Of a stretch of DNA of 64,000 nt, positions 9,668 through 17,569 are shown one piece after another. This DNA is from Glycomyces sp. YM15 (GTDB lineage: Bacteria; Actinomycetota; Actinomycetes; Mycobacteriales; Micromonosporaceae), in the NCBI RefSeq assembly GCF_016918015.1, contig NZ_JAERMK010000008.1:154917-218916 (forward strand), read 5' to 3'. The notes below the pieces were generated by a model that saw nothing but the letters and a program-made list of their open reading frames with translations, was not told the DNA's origin and ran no database searches. The first letter of the stretch is position 1, and each line of letters starts with the position of its first letter. Made by a program: the position numbers and the translations under genes.

Positions 9668-11257
9668 ATGCGCATGACCTCGACCGCTCACCGCGACCGC
9701 GCGGCGACCAGCCCGCCCGGCCGGGCGCTCCTGCGCCGGGCCGGGTCGGCCGCCGCGTGGCTGTGGTGCCTGCCCGCCGTCGCCGCCGCGCTGGTGCCGC
9801 TGGTCTACCTGACCTGGCGCACCGCCGAAGCCGGGGGCGCGGCGGTCCTCGAGCAGCTGGCGCGCCCGCGCCTGGCCCAGATGACCCTGAACACGCTGCT
9901 GCTGTCCGGGGCCGTCACGATCAGTTGCCTGGTCATCGGTACCACCACGGCCTACCTGGTCTCGCGGACCGATCTGCGCGCCCGAACGGCGGTCCACCTC
10001 GCGGCCTCGCTGCCGCTCGCCGTCCCCACCTACGTCGCCGCCTTCGCATGGCGGGCGGCGTTCCCGGACGCCGACGGGTTCTGGATCTCCGCGCTCGTGC
10101 TGACCGTCTCCAGCTTCCCGTACGTCCACCTGCCGGTCGCCGCGGCGCTCATGCGCACCGACCCGGCCCTGGAGGAGCAGTCCCGGATCCTCGGCGACGG
10201 GCCCTGGCGGACCTTCTTCAAGGTGACCCTCCGCCAGATCGCCCCGGCCGCGGTGGCCGGAGCGCTGCTGTGCGCCCTCTACGTGTTCCACGACTTCGGC
10301 GCGGTCTCGATCCTCCGCTACGAGACGTTCACGACCGCGATCTACTCGGCCTGGAAGCTCGGATTCGACCGCACCGGCGCACTGGTCCTGTCCACCGCGC
10401 TCGCGGCGCTGGCGCTGGTCCTCCTCACCGCGGAATGGGCCGCCGCCGCACCGGGCAGGCGGGCCCGGCGCGACAGCGCCTCCGGGCGCGAGCCGACCCG
10501 GCTGCGCCTCAGGCGCACCGCTCCGCTCGCCTACCTCGCCCTCGCCGGTCTCACCGCGCTCTCGCTGGGCGTCCCCGCCTGGAGCCTCGTCCGCTGGACC
10601 CTCGACGGCGTCTCCACCGCCGATCCGGCCGAAGTGTGGGCCGCGGCGTGGACCTCACTCAGCCTGTCGGCCGCCGCGGCGGCCCTCACCGTCGCGCTCG
10701 TCGTCCCCGTCGGGCTCTACGCCGCCCGGCACCGGAGCGTCCTCGCCGCCGCCACCGAACGCGTCGTCTACCTCGGATACGCCCTGCCGGGAGTGGTCAT
10801 CGGCCTGTCGCTGGTGTTCCTGGCGATCAATGTCGATTGGATCTACGAGCGCTTCTACCAGTCGGCCCCGCTCCTGGTGTTCGGCTACGCCGTGATGCTG
10901 CTGCCGCTGGGAGCCGGTGCGGTCAAGGCCAGCGCGGCGCAGGCGTCCCCGCAGCTGGGGCAGGTCGCGGCGTCGCTCGGCGCGGGTCCGGTCCGGCGGC
11001 TCGCGACGATCACGCTGCCGCTGACGGCGCCGGGCATCGCCGCCGGTGCGGCGCTGGTGTTCCTGACGGCGATGAAAGAGCTTCCGGCGACGCTGCTGCT
11101 GCGTCCGGCCGGGACAGAGACCCTGGCGACGCGTCTGTGGACGTACACCGACATCGCCGCCTTCTCCGCGGCCGCGCCGTACGCCACGCTGATCGTCGTG
11201 GTCTCGGCGGTGCCGATCTGGTTGCTGGGCAGAAGAATCGGGAGGCTCCGGCCATGA
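9668..11257 (+). CDS. Ferric iron ABC transporter, fused two-domain permease (FbpB type)
   Basis: 529 aa. Two copies of the binding-protein-dependent permease domain are fused in one chain, as in FbpB/AfuB iron permeases. EAA-like loops occur in both halves: RILGDGPWRTFFKVTLRQIAP in the first and ASLGAGPVRRLATITLPLTAPG in the second, the sites where the ATPase docks. About 12 membrane helices are expected from the hydrophobic segments. It starts 26 bp after the binding-protein gene, and its TGA overlaps the ATPase ATG (ATGA), indicating coupled translation. Confidence 0.93.
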   Translation: MRMTSTAHRDRAATSPPGRALLRRAGSAAAWLWCLPAVAAALVPLVYLTWRTAEAGGAAVLEQLARPRLAQMTLNTLLLSGAVTISCLVIGTTTAYLVSRTDLRARTAVHLAASLPLAVPTYVAAFAWRAAFPDADGFWISALVLTVSSFPYVHLPVAAALMRTDPALEEQSRILGDGPWRTFFKVTLRQIAPAAVAGALLCALYVFHDFGAVSILRYETFTTAIYSAWKLGFDRTGALVLSTALAALALVLLTAEWAAAAPGRRARRDSASGREPTRLRLRRTAPLAYLALAGLTALSLGVPAWSLVRWTLDGVSTADPAEVWAAAWTSLSLSAAAAALTVALVVPVGLYAARHRSVLAAATERVVYLGYALPGVVIGLSLVFLAINVDWIYERFYQSAPLLVFGYAVMLLPLGAGAVKASAAQASPQLGQVAASLGAGPVRRLATITLPLTAPGIAAGAALVFLTAMKELPATLLLRPAGTETLATRLWTYTDIAAFSAAAPYATLIVVVSAVPIWLLGRRIGRLRP

Positions 11258-12246
11258 GCGAACTGCGTATCGAAGGCCTGCGCAAGACATTCGGCGACAC
11301 CGTCGCCGTCGACGGCGCGGACCTGACGGTCGCCGAGGGCGAGCTGGTCGCCGTGCTGGGGCCCTCGGGTTGCGGGAAGACCACGCTGCTGCGTTGCGTG
11401 GCCGGGTTCGAACGGCCCGACGCCGGTTCGATCGCGATGGCGGGCAGGCGGATCGATCACCTGCCTCCGCAGGCGCGGCGGGTCGGCGTGGTGCCGCAGG
11501 AGGGTGCGCTGTTCCCGCATCTGTCGGTGGGCCGCAATGTCGGCTACGGGTTGCGGGGGTCGGGCCGTGCGGGGCGGGTCGCCGAGGTGCTGGAGCTGGT
11601 GGGCCTGGGCGGGTACGAGCGTCGGATGCCGCATGAGCTGTCGGGGGGGCAGCGGCAGCGGGTGGCGCTGGCGCGGGCGATGGCGCCCAGGCCCGAGTTG
11701 ATCCTGCTCGACGAGCCGTTCAGCGCGCTCGATGCCGGTCTGCGGCAGTCGGTGCGGGGTGAGGTGGCCGCGGCGCTGCGGGCCGACGGCGCGACGGCGG
11801 TGCTGGTGACGCACGATCAGGACGAGGCGTTGAGCATGGTCGAGCGGGTGGCGGTGATGCGCGAGGGCCGTATCGTCCAGTTCGCTCCTCCGGCGGAGGT
11901 GTACCGGTTCCCGGTCGATCCGTGGACGGCGTCGTTCGTGGGCGATGCGGTCTGGCTGGACGGCGACGTGGCCGCGGGCGCGGCGTCGACCGTGGTCGGC
12001 GAGGTCGCGGCCGAGGGCCCCGACGGTCCGGCTCGTCTGCTGCTGCGGCCCGAGCAGCTGCGGTTGGGCGAGGGCGAGCCCAATGCGACGGTATCCGAAG
12101 TGGAGTATTTCGGCCACGACGCGCTGGTGACGTTGGCGTTCGCGGGCGGTGTGCGGTTGCGGTCGAGGGTGCTGGGCGGGGCTCCGGCTGCGGGGCAGCG
12201 GGTTTCGGTCGCGGTGGACGGGGCTGCGCGGGTGTTCGCGCCCTGA
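11254..12246 (+). CDS. Ferric iron ABC transporter, ATP-binding protein (FbpC type)
   Basis: 330 aa. The nucleotide-binding domain has Walker A GPSGCGKTT (about residues 36-44), signature LSGGQRQRVALARA, Walker B LILLDEPFSALD and the H-loop VLVTHDQDEAL. It is followed by a C-terminal regulatory OB/TOBE-like domain (RPEQLRLGEGEPNATVSEVEYFGHDAL), as in FbpC, PotA and CysA. The start overlaps the permease stop by four bases. Together with the lipoprotein and permease it completes an iron importer. Metal specificity is inferred from the binding protein and the iron box, since the ATPase alone does not define it. Confidence 0.93.
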   Translation: MSELRIEGLRKTFGDTVAVDGADLTVAEGELVAVLGPSGCGKTTLLRCVAGFERPDAGSIAMAGRRIDHLPPQARRVGVVPQEGALFPHLSVGRNVGYGLRGSGRAGRVAEVLELVGLGGYERRMPHELSGGQRQRVALARAMAPRPELILLDEPFSALDAGLRQSVRGEVAAALRADGATAVLVTHDQDEALSMVERVAVMREGRIVQFAPPAEVYRFPVDPWTASFVGDAVWLDGDVAAGAASTVVGEVAAEGPDGPARLLLRPEQLRLGEGEPNATVSEVEYFGHDALVTLAFAGGVRLRSRVLGGAPAAGQRVSVAVDGAARVFAP

Positions 12247-12257
12247 TCGTCCGGGCA

Positions 12258-12287
12258 TTGACAGGTGCGAATGCGCACCTCTACGGT
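12258..12287 (+). promoter_or_regulatory. cstA promoter with palindrome in the spacer
   Basis: TTGACA (12258-12263) and TACGGT (12282-12287) are separated by 18 bp. The palindrome AGGTGCG-AATG-CGCACCT (12263-12280) fills almost the whole spacer, so a regulator bound there would lie between the -35 and -10 elements. The sequence could also form a short hairpin ending the iron-transport transcript, whose last stop codon is 17 bp upstream. Confidence 0.65.
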
Positions 12288-12332
12288 GAACACATTCCTC
12301 AGTAGCGCACGTCACATTCACATTGGGAGGCA

Positions 12333-14081
12333 ATGATGCCCGCAATGGTCCTGGCGATAGCGGTCCTCGCGCTCTTCGCGTGCGGATTCCTCTTCTACGC
12401 CCGATACCTCTCGCAGAAGGTCTACCGGCTCGACCCGGAGTACGTGACCCCCGCCCACCGCTTCAACGACGGGGTCGACTTCGTCCCCACCAACAAGCAC
12501 GTCCTGTTCGGACACCATTTCACCTCGGTCGCCGGAGCCGCCCCCATCGTCGGCCCGGCCATCGCCGTCTACTGGGGCTGGCTGCCCGCGCTCATCTGGA
12601 TCGTCGTCGGCACCATCGTCGCCGCCGGCGTCCACGACATGGGCGCCCTCGTGCTCTCCGTGCGCCACAAGGCGAAAGGCATCGGCACGCTCACCAAGGA
12701 CGTGGTCGGCCGCCGCGCCGGCACGCTGTTCCTGATCATCATCTTCTTCCTGCTGACCCTCGTGAACGCCGTGTTCGCCGTGGTCATCGGGAACCTCCTG
12801 GTGGCCTATCCCGGGGCCGTGATCCCGATCTTCGGCGAGATCCCCATCGCGATCGCCATCGGCTACTACGTCTACAAGCGGCGCGGTGCGGCCCTCGTGC
12901 CGAGCCTCCTCGGCGTCGCAGCCCTGTACGTCCTCATCTGGATCGGCGACGCGGTGCCGCTCGACATCACCCCGCTCGCCGAAGGGCTCGGGATCGACAA
13001 CCCGCGCAACGTGTGGATCGTGATCCTGTTCGCCTACACCTTCGTCGCCGCCCGCATCCCGGTGTGGGTGCTGCTGCAGCCCAGGGACTACATCAACTCC
13101 CACCAGCTGTTCGTGGCACTCGCGCTGGTGCTCCTCGGCGTCGGCGTGGGCTGGAACACGATCGTCGCGCCCGCGCTCAACACGGTGCCCGAGGACAGCC
13201 CGAGCATGTGGCCGTTCCTGTTCATCACCGTCGCGTGCGGCGCGATCTCCGGGTTCCACTGCCTCGTCTCCTCCGGGACCTCCTCGAAGCAGCTCGACAA
13301 GGAGACCGACGCCAAGTACGTCGGCTACGGCGGCGCGCTCGGCGAAGGCAGCCTCGCGCTGTGCTCGATCCTGGCGGTCAGCGCCGGTGTCGCAGCGACG
13401 CAAGCGGACTGGCAGTCGCTCTACCCCGACTTCGCGACCGCTTCGGGCGGCGCGACCTCGAACTTCGTGAACGGCATCGCGGTGTTCGCGAACAACCTCG
13501 GCATCCCGCTCGACATCGCCGCGATCTTCGCGGCGGTCGTGGTGATCTCCTTCGCGGCGACCACCATGGACACCGGGGTGCGGCTCCAGCGGTATGTGGT
13601 GCAGGAGATCGCGGAGATGGCCGGCTGGCGGAAGGTCGCGAACCACCTGACGCTCGCCACCGCCGTCGCCGTCGCCATCCCGCTCGCCTTGGCGCTCATG
13701 CCCGGCGGCGAGGACGCCGGGTACGCGTTCGGCGTCCTGTGGCAGCTGTTCGGCACCACCAACCAGCTCCTGGCGGGCCTCGCGCTCGCCGTGATCGCGG
13801 TGTGGGTGACCAAGCGGCGCGCCAACCCGATCGCGATCCTCGTGCCGCTGGTGTTCCTGGTGGGCATGACGACCTGGGCGCTCATCGAGAACCTGGGCCG
13901 CTTCATCGAACAGGGCGAATGGGTGCTCGCTCCGCTCGACGCGATCATCTTCCTGCTGGCGCTCTGGATGATCGTCGAGGCCGCCCGCGGCCTCGCGGCC
14001 GCCTGGAACGACCGGCCGGGACCTGCGCGCACGGCCCCGTCGGAAGAGGACGAGCCGGTCGCCGAACCGGCCGCCGAATAG
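12333..14081 (+). CDS. cstA: Carbon starvation protein A (CstA family transporter)
   Basis: 582 aa polytopic membrane protein. The family signature is visible near the start: RLDPEYVTPAHRFNDGVDFVPTNKHVLFGHHFTSVAGAAPIVGPAIA, then GWLPALIWIVVGTIVAAGVHDMGAL. CstA proteins take up pyruvate and have also been linked to peptides; the substrate here cannot be read from sequence. It is shorter than the E. coli protein (about 700 aa). A strong GGGAGG lies just upstream of the ATGATG, and either ATG could start it. It is monocistronic: a promoter sits 45-75 bp upstream and a strong hairpin follows the stop. Confidence 0.94.
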   Translation: MMPAMVLAIAVLALFACGFLFYARYLSQKVYRLDPEYVTPAHRFNDGVDFVPTNKHVLFGHHFTSVAGAAPIVGPAIAVYWGWLPALIWIVVGTIVAAGVHDMGALVLSVRHKAKGIGTLTKDVVGRRAGTLFLIIIFFLLTLVNAVFAVVIGNLLVAYPGAVIPIFGEIPIAIAIGYYVYKRRGAALVPSLLGVAALYVLIWIGDAVPLDITPLAEGLGIDNPRNVWIVILFAYTFVAARIPVWVLLQPRDYINSHQLFVALALVLLGVGVGWNTIVAPALNTVPEDSPSMWPFLFITVACGAISGFHCLVSSGTSSKQLDKETDAKYVGYGGALGEGSLALCSILAVSAGVAATQADWQSLYPDFATASGGATSNFVNGIAVFANNLGIPLDIAAIFAAVVVISFAATTMDTGVRLQRYVVQEIAEMAGWRKVANHLTLATAVAVAIPLALALMPGGEDAGYAFGVLWQLFGTTNQLLAGLALAVIAVWVTKRRANPIAILVPLVFLVGMTTWALIENLGRFIEQGEWVLAPLDAIIFLLALWMIVEAARGLAAAWNDRPGPARTAPSEEDEPVAEPAAE

Positions 14082-14086
14082 GCGAA

Positions 14087-14120
14087 AGGGCCGCCGCACC
14101 GAAACCGGTGCGGCGGCCCT
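14087..14120. terminator. Bidirectional hairpin terminator between cstA and lipoprotein gene
   Basis: Perfect 14-bp arms (AGGGCCGCCGCACC at 14087-14100 and its complement at 14107-14120) enclose a 6-nt loop GAAACC. It starts 5 bp after the cstA stop and lies 14 bp from the stop of the convergent lipoprotein gene. There is no T-tract, as is common in high-GC actinobacteria. Confidence 0.85.
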
Positions 14121-14134
14121 GCCCGATGCGGGGG

Positions 14135-15019
14135 TTACATGCCGCCGAGGCCGGCGGCGAGCTCCTCGAAGTCGTGCAGGTTCGTCGACTCGGGGGCCTT
14201 GATGTCGTAGGTGCCGCCGATCTCGACGATCTCGCTGTTCATCTCCATGACCATGCCCTCCATCTCGGGCATCGTCATGCTCATCGACTTGAGCAGGCCG
14301 GCGTCGTCGAGGGTCACGGTGACCTCCGTGCCGTCGATCGCGGCGGCCGCGTCCGCGCCGCCCATCGCGGAACCGGACAGGGCCGACATGGCCTCGGAGT
14401 CGGCGCTGAGCGTGCCGGTGAAGGTGTTGTCGCCGGTCTCCTCGACGTTCTCCAGCTCCGAGAGCATGAGCTCGGTCTGCTGCGCGAGGTCCATGCCGCC
14501 GTACTGGGCGTAGACCTGGGCCATCTGCTCGTCCGAGGTGAGGTCCATCGTGAACCAGGCGTCCTCGCCGAAGCTCTCGGACAGGGCGTCGAACATGCCG
14601 CCGCTCATCTGCATGTACATGACCTTGTCGACGACGACCGTCTCGGTGTGCATGTCGCCGAGCAGACCGGCCATCATGGCCTCTTCCTCGGCGGTCATCG
14701 TCTCGCCCGAGGCCTCCATCATGGCGCCCATGAAGATGTCGGCGCTGGCCTGGGAGTTCTCGCCTTCGTACATGCCGGTCATGGCCATGAAGTCGACGCC
14801 GTCGATGGTCATGGTCGACTCCATCTTGTACGAGGAGGCGTTGAGGTTCTCGACCGAGGCGAGGACGGCGTCGGCGGGGCTGAGCGCGGCGGCCGCGCCT
14901 TCTTCAGCGGCGGTGGTCGCCTCTTCGGAGGGCTCTTCGGCGCCGCAGGCGGCCAGTCCGAGACCGAGGGCGGGGACGGCGAGCGCGCCGATCAGACGGG
15001 TGGCGGTACGGGAGGACAT
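14135..15019 (-). CDS. Methionine-rich lipoprotein of unknown function
   Basis: 294 aa. The signal peptide ends in a lipobox (LGLAAC, Cys25), so it is probably anchored to the outer face of the membrane. The mature protein alternates strand-like stretches such as YKMESTMTIDGVDFMAMTGMYEG, resembling LppX/LprG/LolA-like lipoproteins of actinobacteria; that resemblance is weak and by pattern only. The composition is striking: 31 Met in 294 residues, several in pairs (MM, MSMTM, MVMEMN). It is monocistronic, with hairpins on both sides. Lipid carriage or metal (copper) handling are both possible; neither is shown. Confidence 0.8.
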   Translation of the reverse strand: MSSRTATRLIGALAVPALGLGLAACGAEEPSEEATTAAEEGAAAALSPADAVLASVENLNASSYKMESTMTIDGVDFMAMTGMYEGENSQASADIFMGAMMEASGETMTAEEEAMMAGLLGDMHTETVVVDKVMYMQMSGGMFDALSESFGEDAWFTMDLTSDEQMAQVYAQYGGMDLAQQTELMLSELENVEETGDNTFTGTLSADSEAMSALSGSAMGGADAAAAIDGTEVTVTLDDAGLLKSMSMTMPEMEGMVMEMNSEIVEIGGTYDIKAPESTNLHDFEELAAGLGGM

Positions 15020-15067
15020 GGTTGCTCCTGGGTTTCGGGGAGATCTGAGTTCCGTTGCCGAGCATAA

Positions 15068-15105
15068 GGGAGGGCCTCCACACCACCGGGTGCAGAGGCC
15101 CTCCC
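15068..15105 (-). terminator. Terminator of the GH43 gene
   Basis: Perfect 11-bp arms (GGGAGGGCCTC at 15068-15078, complement at 15095-15105) with a 16-nt loop lie 13 bp beyond the GH43 stop on the minus strand. Confidence 0.8.
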
Positions 15106-15117
15106 ATCACAGAATGG

Positions 15118-17310
15118 TTACCAGGCTTGTTGCAGCCGTTCGTATTCCGCGGCAGTGATCGGCAGCACCGTGCCGTGGCGCGGACTCGAAGGCAGGTCGA
15201 AGTCGGCCACGGGGGTCCATTCGCCGGAGGCGAGGTCGGTGGTCTCGAACGGGACGTAGCCGCGCCCGCCGAACTCGTCGATGAACAGGTACCACCTGTC
15301 CTCCGTGTTGGACTTGAAGACCAGCGGCCCTTCGCCTGCGCTGATGGCGCCGGAGCCGATGCAGTCGGCGAGGAATTGCCATTCGGCGTCGACGGCGAGG
15401 GAAGTGGCGGTCTCGGCGAGGATGAACTTGCCGCACGGGGTCGAGGCGGAATTCGAGCGCTCGTCCTTGGTGAAGCGGTAGTACACGCCGTCGGACTCGA
15501 TCATCGTCGAGTCGATCGTCGAGTAGCCCTGGTCGACCCACACCTGCGCTTCGGAGAAGTTCACGAAGTCGCGGGTCGTCGCGTACATCATGCGGTGGTA
15601 GAAGCCCTCGGAGTGGTCCTCGGTGGTGAACAGCGGGGAGGCCCAGTAGACGACGTAGGCGTTCTGGGCGGCGTCCCAGTAGGCCTCGGGAGCCCAAGTG
15701 GCGCCGGCGTTCTCGGGCGAGACCTCGACGAGGCGGCCTTCGCTCCAGTTCACGAGGTCGTCGGATTCCCAGACCATGATGCTGAGGCTGCCGTGGCGCT
15801 GGGCCCGGTTCCAGTCGCCGTTGCCGTTGATCTTGAGGTCGGTGGCTATGAGGAAGAACCGGTCGCCTTCGGGCGAGCGGATGAGGAACGGGTCGCGCAC
15901 GCCCTGCTCGCCCTGGTCGGAGGTGAGGATCGGCTTGGCGTCGTTCAGTTCGGTGAAGCTGAGCGGATTGTCGCCGTCGCTCAACGCGCCGTAGACCTGC
16001 TCGCCGGTGGGCGTGCCCTCACCGGTGAAGTAGGTGAAGAAGTAGCCGGTGTAGTCGGCCTCGGCCGGGAGCGGCGGCACGGTGGCGATGAAGGTGAGCT
16101 TCTGCTTCTCGCCGCCGCGTTCGACGGTGGCCTTGAGCTTGACGGTGTAGGTCTCGCCGCCCGGCTCGGCGCGGTGCACCAGGCCGTCGTTCGCGATGAC
16201 CGCCCGGTTGTCGGACTTCCATTCGATCGTGGAGCCGTTGGCGCCCTCGGTGGGCAGGTGGATCGCCGAGCGCACGTCGTCGAGGTTCGGGATCGAGACG
16301 GCGGCGGCGTCGAGGGCGACGGCCTCTTCGTCGTCGTATTCGGCGAGGACGGTCGCCGTGAAGTCGCGTTGTTCTTGCACGGAACCGAGGATAGCGGTTG
16401 CCGTTAGGGTGACCGTCGCGTCGTCGGCGTCCATCGCCGGACGGGTGACCGAGCCGTCAGTGCCGATCACCTCGGGATCGCTAGAGGCCCAAGTGATCTG
16501 GGAGCCGTTCGCGCCCCGCGTCGGCAGGTCGAGATCGGCGATGACGGCCGTCGTGTCGCCGAGGTCGATCGCGGCGGCGTCCTCGGCGGCCTTCTCGGCG
16601 CTGATGTGGGCGGCCTGCTCGCCGATCTCGGCGCCGGAGAGCGCGCCGTCGTAGATCCGGAAGTCCGCGAACGCGCCCTTGAAGTAGCGGTCACCCCTGT
16701 AGAGGGAGCGGCCGAGGTAGTTCGCGGTGGTGGCACCGGCGCCGATGTCGCCGGGGGTGATGGTGACGGCCTCGTTGCGAGCCACTTCCTGGCCGTTGAG
16801 GTAGAGGACGGCCGTGCCGCCTTCGAGCGTGTAGGCGAGGTGGTTCCAGGTGCCGCGGGCGAGGTTCTGGCCGCTCGAGGCGTTCTGCTCGCAGGTCCAG
16901 TGGCAGGTGGAGATCGAGGTCCGGTAGCCGTTGCCGGTGGTGAAGAGGTAGCCGCTGCCCCAGTCGCCACTCGAGTTGCCGAGGCCGTAGATGAAGTACG
17001 GGCTGGCCTGGTCGGGCTCGATGTAGACCTCGGCCGTCACGGTGATCGCGTCGAGACCGGCGAGGAGGTCGTCGGGCAGGTCGACGTAATCGTCGACGCC
17101 GTCGAGGTGGAGGCCTTCGTTCCAAGTACCGCCGCCGACGAGGGCGCCGTCGCGGCCGTTCCCGGAGGCGTCGGCGACGACGGAGCCGCTCGCCTCGTCG
17201 AACTGGTACCAGAGAAGCGGGCCGTCGGATGGGGCGGCGACCGCCGCCGAGGCCGGAAGCGCCACTGCCGCAATGGCGGCGAGGGCGCCGATGAATCGTT
17301 TAGACGTCAC
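15118..17310 (-). CDS. Secreted LamG-domain glycoside hydrolase family 43-like protein
   Basis: 730 aa. The Sec signal peptide is about residues 1-26 (AVALPASAAVAA). Domains in order: a LamG/concanavalin-like fold (about 30-215, WYQFDEASGSVVADASGNGRDG), two bacterial Ig-like modules (about 240-330 and 335-412, each with a GANGSxIxWxSD core), then a five-bladed GH43-type domain (about 422-730). Candidate catalytic residues are Asp473 in GVRDPF, Glu542 in TWAPEAYW and Glu660 in AGEGPLV. Such enzymes usually remove arabinose or xylose units from plant polysaccharides; the exact substrate is not readable. The GTG start has a weak ribosome-binding site. It is divergent from the sugar dehydrogenase gene. 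Confidence 0.88.
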   Translation of the reverse strand: MTSKRFIGALAAIAAVALPASAAVAAPSDGPLLWYQFDEASGSVVADASGNGRDGALVGGGTWNEGLHLDGVDDYVDLPDDLLAGLDAITVTAEVYIEPDQASPYFIYGLGNSSGDWGSGYLFTTGNGYRTSISTCHWTCEQNASSGQNLARGTWNHLAYTLEGGTAVLYLNGQEVARNEAVTITPGDIGAGATTANYLGRSLYRGDRYFKGAFADFRIYDGALSGAEIGEQAAHISAEKAAEDAAAIDLGDTTAVIADLDLPTRGANGSQITWASSDPEVIGTDGSVTRPAMDADDATVTLTATAILGSVQEQRDFTATVLAEYDDEEAVALDAAAVSIPNLDDVRSAIHLPTEGANGSTIEWKSDNRAVIANDGLVHRAEPGGETYTVKLKATVERGGEKQKLTFIATVPPLPAEADYTGYFFTYFTGEGTPTGEQVYGALSDGDNPLSFTELNDAKPILTSDQGEQGVRDPFLIRSPEGDRFFLIATDLKINGNGDWNRAQRHGSLSIMVWESDDLVNWSEGRLVEVSPENAGATWAPEAYWDAAQNAYVVYWASPLFTTEDHSEGFYHRMMYATTRDFVNFSEAQVWVDQGYSTIDSTMIESDGVYYRFTKDERSNSASTPCGKFILAETATSLAVDAEWQFLADCIGSGAISAGEGPLVFKSNTEDRWYLFIDEFGGRGYVPFETTDLASGEWTPVADFDLPSSPRHGTVLPITAAEYERLQQAW

Positions 17311-17333
17311 TGTCCAACCAATCTTCGCTCAAA

Positions 17334-17363
17334 CGATCATGCAGGTCGGAACCTGCGTGATCG
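17334..17363 (-). promoter_or_regulatory. 30-bp palindrome upstream of the GH43 gene
   Basis: Arms of 13 bp (CGATCATGCAGGT at 17334-17346, ACCTGCGTGATCG at 17351-17363) with one T-G mismatch surround CGGA. It ends 23 bp upstream of the GTG. It could be an operator for a sugar-responsive regulator or a hairpin in the mRNA leader. Confidence 0.6.
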
Positions 17364-17502
17364 GTAACCGTCAGGGGCTGCGATCAGCTTATTCCGACCC
17401 TCGGCATAAGCGAACGTTCCAATGTCACGATTCTCGATCGATTTCGACGATTCCGGCCGCCTGGACATCCGTCCTCATCCGCGCTTACGATGGCAATTAG
17501 AT

Positions 17503-17520
17503 TGATATACCTCTATATCA
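17503..17520 (+). promoter_or_regulatory. AT-rich perfect palindrome upstream of the PQQ-type dehydrogenase gene
   Basis: TGATATACCTCTATATCA, 7-bp arms with a 4-bp centre, lies 50 bp upstream of the ATG in an otherwise GC-rich genome. It probably is or overlaps an operator; the arms also contain -10-like hexamers (TATACC, CTATAT). No convincing -35 at standard spacing was found. Confidence 0.55.
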
Positions 17521-17569
17521 GATTTTCTTCGCTTTCTTCACCCGGCACCAAGAGAGACAAGGAGCAGCC

